This document shows, piece after piece, positions 1 to 9,400 of a stretch of 13,133 nt of DNA. The stretch spans positions 1,119-14,251 of the forward strand of contig PMCH01000190.1 of the NCBI GenBank assembly GCA_003154055.1, written 5' to 3'. Within the stretch, counting starts at the first letter, position 1. Each line of letters starts with the position of its first letter. A program made the position numbers and the translations under genes. The stretch comes from Acidobacteriaceae bacterium (lineage in GTDB: Bacteria > Acidobacteriota > Terriglobia > Terriglobales > Acidobacteriaceae). The notes under the pieces were generated by a model. That model saw only the letters and a program-made list of their open reading frames with translations, did not search any database and was not told the DNA's origin.

Positions 1-733
1 TATTGAGCGCCATGACCGTTTCTTTTTGCTGCGCGCTCATGCCTTCCATCAGCGCGTCACCCTTCTGCCCCCTGGTAGTCGCGGCCAGAGCACGCTGGTC
101 TTCGGGAGACATTTTCAGAATTTCTTTCATGCGCCGGTCGGGAGGCAGGTCAAGGAGTTCCTGCGTCTTGAGATTGGCGAAAACGCGATCTTCACGCCGG
201 CGTACCTCCTGATCGCTGGGCTTGCTGGCATCGCCGGTCCCTGAAGGATTGGCGACATCCGAACCGCTCTTCGCCGCCTCTTCCTTGCGTTCTTTCTTAT
301 CGTCGAGTCGCTGGAGTTGCGCTTCAAATATCGCGCGCTTCACTGGATCACGCGGCAGGTCCGCTTTCCCCTCGGCCACCTGCTTGATGACCTGGTTGGG
401 TGGAAAATTCTCTACCAGCTCGCGCGTGTCCATGCGCAGGGTGCGGAACGGGGCGAGGCGAGAGTCGAGCGCGGAGTCGTCAATCTTCTCGGGGCGGAGT
501 TGCAGTTCAATCCACTTGTCGACGCCCATCTGCGCGACGCGCTCGACGTCGCCCGGACGCGGTCCGAAAGCCAGCCGGTTGAGTGCGTGGACAGCGCGCT
601 TCTGCTCGTCCTTCGCTCCGGGCGATTTTTCTTTCTTCTTGCCCAGGGCAAGCTGGGTACCGATCGCGGCCAGAACCAGCACCCCGGCCACAAGGGCAAG
701 TTTTCCGCCGCGCAGGGACATTCCGCTTCTCAT
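1..733 (-). CDS. DUF1800 family protein, N-terminal part (runs off the left edge)
   Basis: The reverse strand is open from an ATG at 733 to the window edge, giving 244 codons with the C-terminus missing. Residues 11-30 form a hydrophobic stretch after basic residues, with no lipobox cysteine, so this is a Sec signal or N-terminal anchor. Residues 48-95 carry the DUF1800 opening signature: HALNRLAFGPRPGDVERV, then a G-x-x-KWIE-x-QL segment and an IDD element. Residues about 145-185 are a charged, low-complexity insertion (K/E/S/D-rich), as acidobacterial members often have. DUF1800 proteins are exported, of unknown biochemistry, and usually encoded beside a DUF1501 gene; such a partner may lie just left of the window. 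An in-frame TAA lies upstream of the ATG. A second in-frame ATG at 721 is an alternative start, and neither has a strong ribosome site. The PilZ gene ends 67 nt upstream on the same strand, so co-transcription is possible. Confidence 0.85.
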   Translation of the reverse strand, partial: MRSGMSLRGGKLALVAGVLVLAAIGTQLALGKKKEKSPGAKDEQKRAVHALNRLAFGPRPGDVERVAQMGVDKWIELQLRPEKIDDSALDSRLAPFRTLRMDTRELVENFPPNQVIKQVAEGKADLPRDPVKRAIFEAQLQRLDDKKERKEEAAKSGSDVANPSGTGDASKPSDQEVRRREDRVFANLKTQELLDLPPDRRMKEILKMSPEDQRALAATTRGQKGDALMEGMSAQQKETVMALN

Positions 734-800
734 GTATCTGAATTAAACCCCATCGGGAGAAAAAGGTTGCTGACGAGCCGAGGATGGGAGTGGGGAACGC

Positions 801-1490
801 CTAGCGCTTCAGTTGCGCGACATAGGCGTTTCCGCTATGTCCTTTGCGGGTCGTCGTGTCGACGAACTTCAGGAATTCGCGCAGGTGCTGGTTCTCCGAA
901 AGTTCGGCTTCCGAGAACTTGACCCGCACTCCGAACGAAGGCGAACTGCGCGTGACCACGCCATTCAGGATGACGCCCTTTACCCAGATCTTGCCGCTGG
1001 CCACCCAGAGGCCGATTTCAACGCTCTTGCCGTGGGGGATGGGAGTTGCGGTCTCAACGAAGCACCCGCCCTTCCCGACGTTGGCCAGATTTCCCCAGAT
1101 CGGACCTTCCAGGCCCTCGATGTGAACCTCCACCGCAACGAAGCACTTGATTCGCGGCGAGCGCCGGCGGTCATCTCCCTTTTGAGAGGTAAATAGATCC
1201 GGCTCAAACGGTGGCGCTTCCACCGTGGGCTGAGGAGAACTGAAGGTAGTAGTTTGGTCGGGTACGGCCGGGATCGGAGCGCCGGATGCGGTCGCTGCCG
1301 CCGCCCGGGCTTTGATCGCCGACTCCTTGATCTCCCGCATCGCAACCAGCAATGCCTGTTCGCGCTTTTCGGGCGAGACTTCGCGGTAGGTCTGCAGAAG
1401 CTTTCCGAGGTGGCTCACCAGGTCAGGATCCGTCAGCAGACGGGTCCAGTCCGAACCTTTGGGCGGCAAAGTTTTCGTGACGTCGTTCAT
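801..1490 (-). CDS. PilZ-domain protein (c-di-GMP effector candidate)
   Basis: A 229-residue cytoplasmic protein with no signal peptide or membrane segment. Residues 14-66 look alpha-helical and end in an Ala-rich stretch. Residues 67-105 are a Pro/Ser/Thr-rich linker. Residues 106-215 match a PilZ beta-barrel. The first c-di-GMP motif, RxxxR, is present at R109-R113 (RRSPR). The second, normally D/N-x-S-x-x-G, reads NVGKGG at 137-142, with Gly in place of Ser. PilZ domains bind c-di-GMP and relay it to motility, polysaccharide or secretion machinery. The Ser-to-Gly change leaves binding uncertain. The ATG at 1490 is supported by GAGGAA at 1500-1505, 9 nt upstream. It precedes the DUF1800 gene on the same strand, but no functional link is visible. 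The family call is firm; the output is unknown. Confidence 0.85.
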   Translation of the reverse strand: MNDVTKTLPPKGSDWTRLLTDPDLVSHLGKLLQTYREVSPEKREQALLVAMREIKESAIKARAAAATASGAPIPAVPDQTTTFSSPQPTVEAPPFEPDLFTSQKGDDRRRSPRIKCFVAVEVHIEGLEGPIWGNLANVGKGGCFVETATPIPHGKSVEIGLWVASGKIWVKGVILNGVVTRSSPSFGVRVKFSEAELSENQHLREFLKFVDTTTRKGHSGNAYVAQLKR

Positions 1491-1518
1491 GCGAAATGCT
1501 TCCTCACTGAGATCGAGC

Positions 1519-1562
1519 GTTCACTGCAAGGAGGCGTGTTTTTCCGTTCCTTAACAGTGAAC
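1519..1562. repeat. Spaced 8-bp inverted repeat upstream of the PilZ gene
   Basis: GTTCACTG at 1519-1526 and its exact reverse complement CAGTGAAC at 1555-1562 are separated by 28 nt. They lie about 30-70 nt upstream of the PilZ start. The position would suit an operator or a leader hairpin. An 8-bp match at this spacing could also be chance, and nothing else supports a function. Confidence 0.3.
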
Positions 1563-2109
1563 TGGGCAAGGTGGTTACGCAAGATGACCAAGGTCACTGC
1601 GGTTTGCTCGAAAGTGGGGGTGAGAGGTTAGTGGAAAGCCACTTACCCGCACCGGAGGGCCGCGAAACGATCTTGTTCACAACGCCTGCAACTGCCTTTT
1701 GGATGCGATTGATCGTTTCTCCCGCCGCGGTGGGCGGGGAACCGGGCCGTTTTTCCGCCGGGAGTGCGGAGGGCACCTTCCGCGTCTTGGTCTCTTGCCC
1801 CGCACGACCAGAGACTTCGCTGCCAGTTGGCATTCGGCAATAACTGGAACGAGGCCGAGGACAAAGTCGGAGAAATGGAACAGGCGCGAATCCCTTTCGC
1901 AGACCCTGGGCAATGAGCTGGCCGTCGCAACGATACGGAACACCGCAGCGCAAACTGGAATCCAGGCGGCGGGAAGATGAATCGGGCGGCGTTCCCTGAG
2001 TTGTGAGTGGCCGAATGCCCGTTCTGGTGTGTCCTGAATCGCGCTCAAGCATCGACCGTGCGGGCACCGTACCGCGCTTCCGTTGCGCGACTTTCCAACT
2101 GACCGGACG

Positions 2110-2133
2110 GTGTACTTCCGAGTGCACTTACGA
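2110..2133. repeat. 12-bp tandem direct repeat
   Basis: GTGTACTTCCGA (2110-2121) is followed directly by GTGCACTTACGA (2122-2133), matching at 10 of 12 positions. It lies about 77-100 nt upstream of the chosen DUF1800 start, where an activator site could sit. The period is 12, not the 11 seen in the PHO-box-like arrays further right, and the bases differ, so I do not group it with them. Confidence 0.35.
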
Positions 2134-2209
2134 GACTACCGGGAAATTCCTTGCCGCGGTTATGCTTCGCCCATTCCGATCACCAACCGTGATCCGCTTG
2201 GGGTGGCAG

Positions 2210-4951
2210 ATGGCCAGCACAATCGCGTACCGCCGAATCTCACTCGGCCTGGTTCTTCTTCTAGGCCTGACCGTCTCGATGTTGCCGGGTTGCGGCGTGA
2301 TCCAGGGGGATCACCAGAATGGCGGGGGCGGCGGTGTCGTGGTGACGCCTGCCCAGGCCGATGTGCGTGCCGGAGATTCCGTGCAGTTCAGCGCGCAGGT
2401 AGCGGCGCGCGCGCAAGCTTTGGCCCCGCTTCCCGTTCACTTCCCCGTTCGTGACGAGGTCCGGCGCCTGGATCCGCCGGCGCATCCCCAGCCCCGAGCG
2501 GCCGCGAAGGTGTTGTGGTCGGTGAATGGGGTGGCCGGCGGCAATGCCACGGCGGGGACGATCAACGACCAGGGTCTCTACACTGCGCCCGCGAACCTTC
2601 CGAATCCCGCCTCGGTGATGGTGACCGCGACCGATGCCGCGGATCCCTCGTCGGCCGGTGACGCGTCGGTTGCACTCGAGAACCCCATCCCCGCGCTGCA
2701 AACCGTGCAACCGGATCCGGTAGTAGTGGGAAGCTTCACGCTGACGGTGAACGGATCAAAGTTTGCGAAAGGCGCGCAGGTTTTCTGGAACAGCACGGCC
2801 CTGGCGACAACGTTCGTTTCGGCGACGAAGCTCACGGCCACTGGAACCGCGGCCCAATCGGATGTCGGGAAGGTCCAGATCACGGTCAAGAATCCGGATC
2901 CGGGCGCGATCGTTTCCAAGACTGCGTACTCGTTGACAGTAGCTCCGCCGCTGAACATTCAGGTGAAAGTGTCCCCCGCCACGGCCCAGGTTCGGGTTAC
3001 TGCGAAGCAGCAGTTCTCCTCCACTGTCACCGGCACCGGCAATACGGCGGTCAACTGGTCAGTGAACGGTGTGGCCGGCGGAAATTCAACCGTCGGAATG
3101 GTGGACGCAACCGGTCTCTACACGGCTCCGGCAGCCGTGCCCAATCCGAATCCAGTGAAGGTAACAGCGACCAGCGTCGCCGACAGCCGCGCTTTCGCCT
3201 CCGCCTCGGCAACGGTCCAAAACCCAATTCCGGTCCTGAGTGCGCTTGCGCCGCAGACCATCAACGTCGGCAACTTCACTCTCACCGCGACGGGCGCGAA
3301 GTTTGTGAACGGAGCCGTGGTGGTGTTTGGCGGCCAGTTCCTGTCGACCACCTTCAACAGTTCCACTCAACTGACGGCTACGGGAACGGCCACCGACCAG
3401 CAGGTGGGCCAAGTGCAGGTGACGGTGCAGAATCCAGACCCGGGCTCGGCCGCTTCGAACGCGCTGGCCGTGCAGGTGTCCTCGCAGGGCAACCTGGTGG
3501 ATGCCGGAGTTGCTGCGCGCTTCCTGGAGCAATCCAGTTGGGGGCCGACGCCGGCGACCATCGCCCAGGTCCAGCAGTCGGGCCTGAACGGTTATTTGGC
3601 ACAGCAGTTCAGCGCGCCAGTTTCCACCTACAAGACGCCGGGGGCGAACGACGATCTTCGTTTCGTGCAAAAGCAGTTCTTTGTGAGTGCCGCGCAAGGG
3701 CAAGATCAGCTCCGCCAGCGGGTGGCGTTCGCGCTGAACGAGATCATGGTGGTTTCCGCCCGCAAGATCGGCGATCCCAGCGCCTTCTCGCTGTGGATGA
3801 ACATGATGCAGAACGACGCCTTCGGCAATTTCTCCACTCTGCTGAAAGACGTCACGCTCAGCCCGACCATGGGCAACTATCTCGACATGGCGAACAACGA
3901 CGGCTGCAATGGCTGTTCGCCGAACGAGAACTATGCCCGCGAGGTGCTGCAGTTGTTCTCAATCGGCCTGATGCAGTTGAACGCCGATGGCACGCCGCAG
4001 ATGGACGGATCGGGCAATCCGATTCCAACCTATACCCAGGACATGGTCGAAGGCTTCGCCCACACCTTCACCGGCTGGTCCTATCCTCCTAAGCCCGGGC
4101 AGAGTGCGAAATTTTATTCCGACTCGTACTACGGCGGACCGATGGTTCCTTTCGATAACCATCATGACAAGGGATCGAAGCTGCTGCTGAACGGAGTCAC
4201 GCTTCCAGCAGGCGGCACGGCGCAGGGCGATCTTGATGGGGCGCTGCAGAACATCTTCAACCATGCCAACGTCGGCCCGTTCATTTCCAAGCAACTGATC
4301 CAGAAGCTGGTGGTGAGCAATCCCAGCCCGGAGTACGTGGCGCGCGTCACGCAGGTCTTCAATGACAACGGCAGCGGAGTGCGCGGGGACCTGAAAGCGG
4401 TGGTTACCGCCATCCTGATGGATCCCGAGGCGCGGCGCGCAGACGACCCCGCCCAGTTGCAATCCAGCGACGGCCACCTGAAGGAACCATTGCTGCACAT
4501 GATCGGCCTGATGCGCGCGCTGAATGCGACGACCGACGGCGACAACCTCATGTATTACGGCAGTGACATGCGGCAGGAACCGTTCAATGCGACCACGGTG
4601 TTCAATTTTTACCCGCCGAACTTCGTGATTCCCGGCACCCAATTGCTGGGGCCGGAGTTCAAGATCCTCAACACAAGCACGACCATCTCGCGCATCAATT
4701 TTGTGAATGATCTGGTGTATGGCAGCGTCGGCCAGAATACGAAAACGGATATCTCCGGCTACGTGGCGGTGGCGGGCGACGTCAACAAGTTGATGGACAT
4801 GGTGTCGGGCGTGATGCTGCACGGGCAGATGTCCGACGGCATGCGCAGCACCCTGGCCGGCACGCTTTCCACCATCACCGATACCAAGCGCCGAGCAAAA
4901 GCGGCACTGTACCTGGTGGGAAGCTCGTCGCAGTTCCAGGTTCAACACTAA
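2210..4951 (+). CDS. DUF1800 lipoprotein with duplicated Ig/IPT-like modules
   Basis: A 913-residue exported protein. The start at 2210 was chosen because it gives a clean lipoprotein signal: basic RR near residue 8, a hydrophobic core, and lipobox LPGC with Cys28. The frame continues upstream to GTG 2003, but that extension looks non-coding; ATG 2162 is another alternative. A Gly-rich tether follows. Residues 43-249 and 250-425 are two copies of an Ig-like plus IPT/TIG-like module, sharing WSVNGVAGGN, GLYTAPA, NPIP, LTATGTA and VQNPDPG-type motifs. DUF1800 runs from about residue 430 to 870, with PNENYARE (571-578), FTGW (620-623) and HHDKGSK (from 651). The stop is 27 nt before the DUF1501 start, a typical two-gene unit. 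Related pairs occur widely in Acidobacteria, Planctomycetes and Proteobacteria; their reaction is not established. The Ig modules probably project the domain from the membrane or bind partners (inference). Confidence 0.88.
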   Translation: MASTIAYRRISLGLVLLLGLTVSMLPGCGVIQGDHQNGGGGGVVVTPAQADVRAGDSVQFSAQVAARAQALAPLPVHFPVRDEVRRLDPPAHPQPRAAAKVLWSVNGVAGGNATAGTINDQGLYTAPANLPNPASVMVTATDAADPSSAGDASVALENPIPALQTVQPDPVVVGSFTLTVNGSKFAKGAQVFWNSTALATTFVSATKLTATGTAAQSDVGKVQITVKNPDPGAIVSKTAYSLTVAPPLNIQVKVSPATAQVRVTAKQQFSSTVTGTGNTAVNWSVNGVAGGNSTVGMVDATGLYTAPAAVPNPNPVKVTATSVADSRAFASASATVQNPIPVLSALAPQTINVGNFTLTATGAKFVNGAVVVFGGQFLSTTFNSSTQLTATGTATDQQVGQVQVTVQNPDPGSAASNALAVQVSSQGNLVDAGVAARFLEQSSWGPTPATIAQVQQSGLNGYLAQQFSAPVSTYKTPGANDDLRFVQKQFFVSAAQGQDQLRQRVAFALNEIMVVSARKIGDPSAFSLWMNMMQNDAFGNFSTLLKDVTLSPTMGNYLDMANNDGCNGCSPNENYAREVLQLFSIGLMQLNADGTPQMDGSGNPIPTYTQDMVEGFAHTFTGWSYPPKPGQSAKFYSDSYYGGPMVPFDNHHDKGSKLLLNGVTLPAGGTAQGDLDGALQNIFNHANVGPFISKQLIQKLVVSNPSPEYVARVTQVFNDNGSGVRGDLKAVVTAILMDPEARRADDPAQLQSSDGHLKEPLLHMIGLMRALNATTDGDNLMYYGSDMRQEPFNATTVFNFYPPNFVIPGTQLLGPEFKILNTSTTISRINFVNDLVYGSVGQNTKTDISGYVAVAGDVNKLMDMVSGVMLHGQMSDGMRSTLAGTLSTITDTKRRAKAALYLVGSSSQFQVQH
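2336..3484 (+). repeat. Intragenic duplication: two Ig + IPT/TIG-like modules
   Basis: Two successive coding modules, 2336-2956 and 2957-3484, align along their length at the protein level. The DNA is also visibly similar around the shared WSVNGVAGG segments (near 2518 and 3058). The first copy is about 31 residues longer, because it carries an extra Ala/Pro/Arg-rich segment near 2402-2508 where the second has only a short Thr/Gly turn. This is a tandem domain duplication within the DUF1800 lipoprotein gene. Confidence 0.8.
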
Positions 4952-4965
4952 AGAATTCGCTCCAT

Positions 4966-4969
4966 GGAG
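4966..4969 (+). promoter_or_regulatory. Ribosome binding site deciding the DUF1501 start
   Basis: GGAG followed by 9 nt before ATG 4979. It overlaps the upstream in-frame ATG at 4964, which has no such site of its own. The downstream ATG is therefore preferred, which puts the Tat motif at residues 5-11. Confidence 0.6.
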
Positions 4970-4978
4970 AAAAAAGTC

Positions 4979-6358
4979 ATGCCCCGAATGTCAAGACGCG
5001 ACTTCCTGAAGACCAGTTGCTGCACGGCAGCGGCGGGTGTAGCCGCGGCCAGCTTTACCCGGCTCGGCCTGATCAACGCGATGGCGCAAGGAGCCCAGGA
5101 CTACAAAGCGCTGGTCTGCGTCTTCCTGTTCGGCGGCAACGACGCGAACAATCTGATCGTTCCCCTGAGCTCCAGCGGTTATGCGAACTATGCCAAGATC
5201 CGCGCCGGCCTGGCGCTGGCGCAAGGGAGCCTGCTGCCGGTCACGCCTCCCAGCATCGGTTCCCCGTTTGGATTCCATCCGCGGTTTACCGAAGTGCAAT
5301 CGCTGTTCAAGCAGGGCCGGGTCGCGCTGCTGACGAATGTGGGCACGCTGATTCGTCCAACCACGCGCGACCAATACCAGCGCGGGCTGGTGGATGTTCC
5401 GGAGAACCTCTATTCCCACGCCGACCAGCAGCAGCAGATGCAGACCGCCACGCTCGACAAGTTTGCCGAAATCGGGTGGGGCGGGCGTCTGGCCGACAAA
5501 ATTCAAACAATCTACGGCGGAAATTTTCCGGTCGTAATTTCGCTCGCCGGCAGCAACGTGTTTGCCGAGGGGCTGGTGGTGCGGCCCATCGAGTCCAGCG
5601 GAGACCCGACCCGGCCACTTTCCGGCTTCAACGGCTCCGGCGAGGACAATGCGCGACTGGCGGCGCTGCAGAACCTGCTCACCTTTGATACCGGCTTGTC
5701 GCTGATCCAGTCGTCCAGCACGACAACATCGAATGCGGTTCAGGACAGCCAGACGCTGGCCGCGGCGCTGGCCCAGGGAACACCGCTCGCGACTCCATTT
5801 CCGCAGACCAACCTGGGGAGCCAGTTGCAGCAGGTGGCGCGCATCATCCAGGTGCGGTCGGCCCTGGGCTTGTCACGCCAGATCTTTTTCGTCTCGATCG
5901 ACGGTTTCGACACCCACGAGGGCCAACTGGCGCAGCAGGACAGCCTGTATCAGAATCTGAGCCAGTCGATGAATGCCTTCTACCAGGCGACCGTCGAAAT
6001 CGGCGTGGCGCCGCAGGTGACCGCGTTCACCATGTCCGACTTTGGCCGCACCTTCCAACCCGACAGCACCGCGGGCACCGATCACGCCTGGGGCAGCCAT
6101 CACCTGATCGCGGGCGGAGCCGTGACGGGCGGCGATTTCTATGGGACCTTCCCCACGCAAGTGCTGAGCGGCCCGGACGACGCCACCGACGAGGGACGCT
6201 GGATTCCTACGACCTCGTTGGACCAGTACGGCGCGACGCTGGCGCAGTGGTTTGGCGTGCAACCGTCCGACCTGCCGTCGATCTTCCCTAACCTCCCCAA
6301 CTTCACGAACCCGACGCTGAACTTCCTTGGTGCGGCGCAGGCCGTCCGCCGAGGCTGA
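4979..6358 (+). CDS. DUF1501 family protein, Tat-exported
   Basis: A 459-residue protein. It opens with a twin-arginine signal (SRRDFLK at residues 5-11, then an Ala-rich hydrophobic stretch), so it is probably exported folded, possibly with a bound metal. DUF1501 hallmarks follow: FGGNDANN at 51-58, a late IDGFDTH element, SDFGRT at 353-358 and GTDHAWGSHH at 366-375. DUF1501 is grouped with the alkaline phosphatase/sulfatase superfamily, and the Asp/His-rich motifs would suit metal coordination, but no substrate is established. It follows the DUF1800 gene by 27 nt on the same strand, as DUF1501 genes usually do, so the two products probably act together in the periplasm or at the cell surface (inference). 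Length and C-terminus look complete. ATG 4964 would add five residues and is less likely. Confidence 0.88.
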   Translation: MPRMSRRDFLKTSCCTAAAGVAAASFTRLGLINAMAQGAQDYKALVCVFLFGGNDANNLIVPLSSSGYANYAKIRAGLALAQGSLLPVTPPSIGSPFGFHPRFTEVQSLFKQGRVALLTNVGTLIRPTTRDQYQRGLVDVPENLYSHADQQQQMQTATLDKFAEIGWGGRLADKIQTIYGGNFPVVISLAGSNVFAEGLVVRPIESSGDPTRPLSGFNGSGEDNARLAALQNLLTFDTGLSLIQSSSTTTSNAVQDSQTLAAALAQGTPLATPFPQTNLGSQLQQVARIIQVRSALGLSRQIFFVSIDGFDTHEGQLAQQDSLYQNLSQSMNAFYQATVEIGVAPQVTAFTMSDFGRTFQPDSTAGTDHAWGSHHLIAGGAVTGGDFYGTFPTQVLSGPDDATDEGRWIPTTSLDQYGATLAQWFGVQPSDLPSIFPNLPNFTNPTLNFLGAAQAVRRG

Positions 6359-6379
6359 GAGGTAGGCACCGGCCTGGCC

Positions 6380-6413
6380 AAAAGAGAAGCCCGCAGGATG
6401 AGTCCCGCGGGCT
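6380..6413 (-). terminator. Rho-independent terminator of the TonB-dependent receptor gene
   Basis: A perfect 7-bp GC-rich stem pairs AGCCCGC (6388-6394) with GCGGGCT (6407-6413) around a 12-nt loop. Read on the minus strand, the stem is followed directly by the T-rich tail TTCTCTTTT. It lies about 21 nt past the receptor stop codon. On the plus strand the same stem lies about 30 nt past the DUF1501 stop but lacks a T tract, so it may only partly terminate that convergent transcript. Confidence 0.75.
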
Positions 6414-6434
6414 GCGTAGCTCCACGCCTCGCGC

Positions 6435-9400
6435 TTAGAAGCTTACTTTGATTGCAAACTGCATGGTCCGCGGGCGGTGCGCGTTTACGGGATGCAGGAA
6501 GGCATTGCCGGTCAGGCAATCGGTCTGCGGGTCGCCGGCCGCATTGAACGCCTGCACACCGTAGCAGGAGATCGTGTTGCTCGCGGTGTTTCCGAAATTC
6601 GGGCTGGAATCGTACACCCGGAACTGGGTGTGGTTGAAGATGTTATAGACCTCGGTGCGGAACTCGAAATGGGCCGCTTCCGTCACCTTGAAGTGCTTGA
6701 CCAGGGTCATGTCGGCATTCCAGCGGGAAGGATTGTTGAGCACGTTGCGTCCCGCGTTGCCGAAGGTCAAGCCTCGCGGTGCGGCGAAGGCCATCGCATT
6801 CCCCAGCGCCGGGCCGAAACTCCTGGAATTGTCGGCGCCGAGGGGTGCGTTGCCGTGAATGTTCCCCACGATGTCCGGAAACGAGGCAACCGACGAAATC
6901 CCGCCCGCGACGCCGGCATTGTCGGGCACGGAAATTCCGAGCGCGCCGTAACCAGCGTTGATCACGGTAAAGGGAGTCCCACTTTGAAAGGTGGCGACGC
7001 CCGACACTTCCCATCCTCCGAGAACGCCGGCCGCCATGCGGTCAAGAAATCCCGGGGAACTGGGTGTCTCATCCGCCCCATCCTCTTCCTTCGCCCAGGC
7101 GCGGATGCGGCTGGAATCAAACTTGAAGTTCGGAAGCGCCCAGACGTAGCTGACGTTGACCAGATGCCGCTGGTCGAAATTCGAGCTGGCCTTGTTCGCC
7201 GAAACCACCAGCGGGTTCACGATGGTCGTGTCATTGCGATCCGATGAGTCGTCAATGGAATGGCTATAGGAGTACGACACGTCGAGCGTGACGGGCCCGC
7301 GGGTGCGCCGCAGCGTCGCCTGGAACGCGTGATAGTTCGAGTCGGCCACATTCTCCAGCGAAAAAATCTTCTGGATGCCAAGAAACGGCCGGTAAGCATT
7401 GATCGGCAGCAACCCCGATTGGCCAACCGCAGTATTCAGGTTTTCACACGCGGCCAGTAGATTGATGAATGCGGGTTGAGTCTGGTTGATGGCCACGCCG
7501 TTGACCACGAATACCGGCTTGTTTGATGTGCCACGATTCGCGCAGTCGTTGATTTGCGGGAACAGCGGTGAGTTGGAAATGATCGGCTGGTGCAGGCCGT
7601 AAGGATTTCCGCTGAGCAGGATGCCGTCGTTTTCCTGCGGGGGCGCGGGAGAGAAAGCGTTCGGTTGCCGCACAGCGGTCAGATGTGTCCCCTTGCTACC
7701 CACGTAGCCCAGGCCGAGGATGAGGTTCCTGGTGAGCTCGCGCTGCACTCCAAAGCTCCACTGCTGCACATAGGGCCAGATGGCCTTGCGCGGGATTGAG
7801 GTCACGTCAATCGGATACGCACCGGTTCCGGAGAAACACGCATCCTTGCCCGCCGTCCCGCCGATGCACGGATAGGTGCTGGCAAATGCGCTCGCCGATG
7901 CCCGTGGAGTCAACTGCGTCATCGTGAGATTGAGTGGCGCGCTCCCGACCAGCGATCCGGTGTTCGCCTCGCTGCCGGTGCCGTGCTCGAAAAACATTCC
8001 ATAGCCGCCGCGAATCGAGGTTTTTCCATCACCATGTGGATCGTAGGCGAACCCAATCCTCGGGGCGGGATTGAACTTGTGCGGCTTCATGCAAGTGTCC
8101 GGCACTCCATTCACCCCGCACTGGACCAATCCGTTGGTGATGGCGGGATCCAGGTTATTCAAGTCGATGGGAATTGCCTTGTTCTTGTGCCGCAACAATC
8201 CTTGCTGGTCAATCTTGAGAAGGTCCGGGGCTACATACGCCGCCGGATCCCAGTTCCAGGCCTGGTTATTTTTCTCATGGTAGTTGCCAAAGAGGCTGAA
8301 GCGGATGCCCGCGTTTACCGTCAGGCGTTGGCTGATTTTCCAATCGTCCTCAACGTAAGGCTCCACGATGTCGTAGCTGTTGTGGTATTTCCTCTGCGCA
8401 CTGTCCTGCTGGTAGGAAGCGATGTAGCCCAGCAACATGTTGGCGTACTCGTTTCCCGTCACACCGTAAGAGCCGAAATTGCTGAAGTTCAGCACTCCCT
8501 GCAACTCCCCGGTATTGGGGCCGTTGGTTGCGTTGATCTCGTTCCGCTGTCCCAGAATCAACTGCACGCCAAGCTGTACGTTGTGCTTGCCAATCACCTT
8601 GCTGATGTCGTCCCGCAGGCTGTAGGTCGGGTTCTGGAGCTCCCAGGGCGCGTAGCCGGGATCGACCTTGAACCCGCCGCCGTACGCCAGGTTCCCGGGT
8701 GCGAGTTGAATGCCGGACAACTTGCCGCCGAAGTTGTTGTTGAACAGGTATCCCTGGTCCAGGCCATCGGGACGCTTGATGTCGACTCCCGCCGCTGGCC
8801 GCGTCGTCAGGCTGATATGCGAAGCGGTGTAACTCAGCACCACTTCATTCAGCAGCGTGGGAGAGATGGTGTGGGTCAGGCGGGCCACGGAGCTTGTCCC
8901 CGGGCCAAACAGGCGCCCTTGGACGGTTGGAAAGCTGTTGCGGACCGTGCCCCAGATCGGCCGTGCCTCGGTTGTGTCCCACGAGTCATGAATGTAGCGG
9001 AACGTTGCGCGCAGTTTGCCGGGCTTGATCTCGTGGTCGATGCGGAACAACTCCTGCCGCCAGTACGTGGGCTGGGCGAAAGCGAAGTCGTAGCAGGACC
9101 CCACTGTGGAATTGCATCCGCCCGAGGCGTTGGGCAAAGGAATCATCCCCGAATCGAGCACGGCCTGCGACGTGGGGTCGATCGGGAAATAGCCGTTCGC
9201 GCTGGTAAAGTTGCCGTCGTTGTATCCCACGATGTTGAAAGGATAGGTCGCCCCGTTATGTCGGGGACAGTCGGGGAACTGCGCGGGATTGAACAGCGCG
9301 GTGATTTGACCACTCGGAATCACCGGGCACACATCGCTGAAATCCGCGCCAACATACGGATTGCCGTCCGCGTTGGTCCGCAGCGACGGGCGCTCGATCA

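Larger units (their letters stand above)
1491..2209. other. Intergenic stretch without a recognisable gene
   Basis: This is about 0.7 kb between the divergent PilZ and DUF1800/DUF1501 units. Several open frames exist on both strands, the longest on the minus strand at 1594-2127. Their translations are Arg/Pro/Ser-rich, have no good ribosome site and resemble no family I know, so I do not call a gene. The stretch must hold promoters for both flanking units, but I could not place them convincingly. It contains a widely spaced inverted repeat (1519-1562) and a short tandem repeat (2110-2133). Confidence 0.5.

Noticed and set aside
1551..1562. TTAACA near the PilZ promoter as another PHO-box unit
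   Set aside because: No matching hexamers at 11-nt steps on either side.
1594..2127. Minus-strand open frame of 177 codons in the gene-free gap
   Set aside because: No ribosome site, Arg/Pro/Ser-rich composition, and no domain or signal recognised. It is the best candidate there but not supportable.
2003..2209. Upstream extension of the DUF1800 lipoprotein frame from GTG 2003
   Set aside because: It would bury the lipoprotein signal about 70 residues inside the protein, and the extension has Arg/Cys-rich, non-coding-like composition.
3959..4948. Minus-strand open frame of 329 codons
   Set aside because: It is antisense to the DUF1800 domain, His/Arg-rich, and without family motifs.
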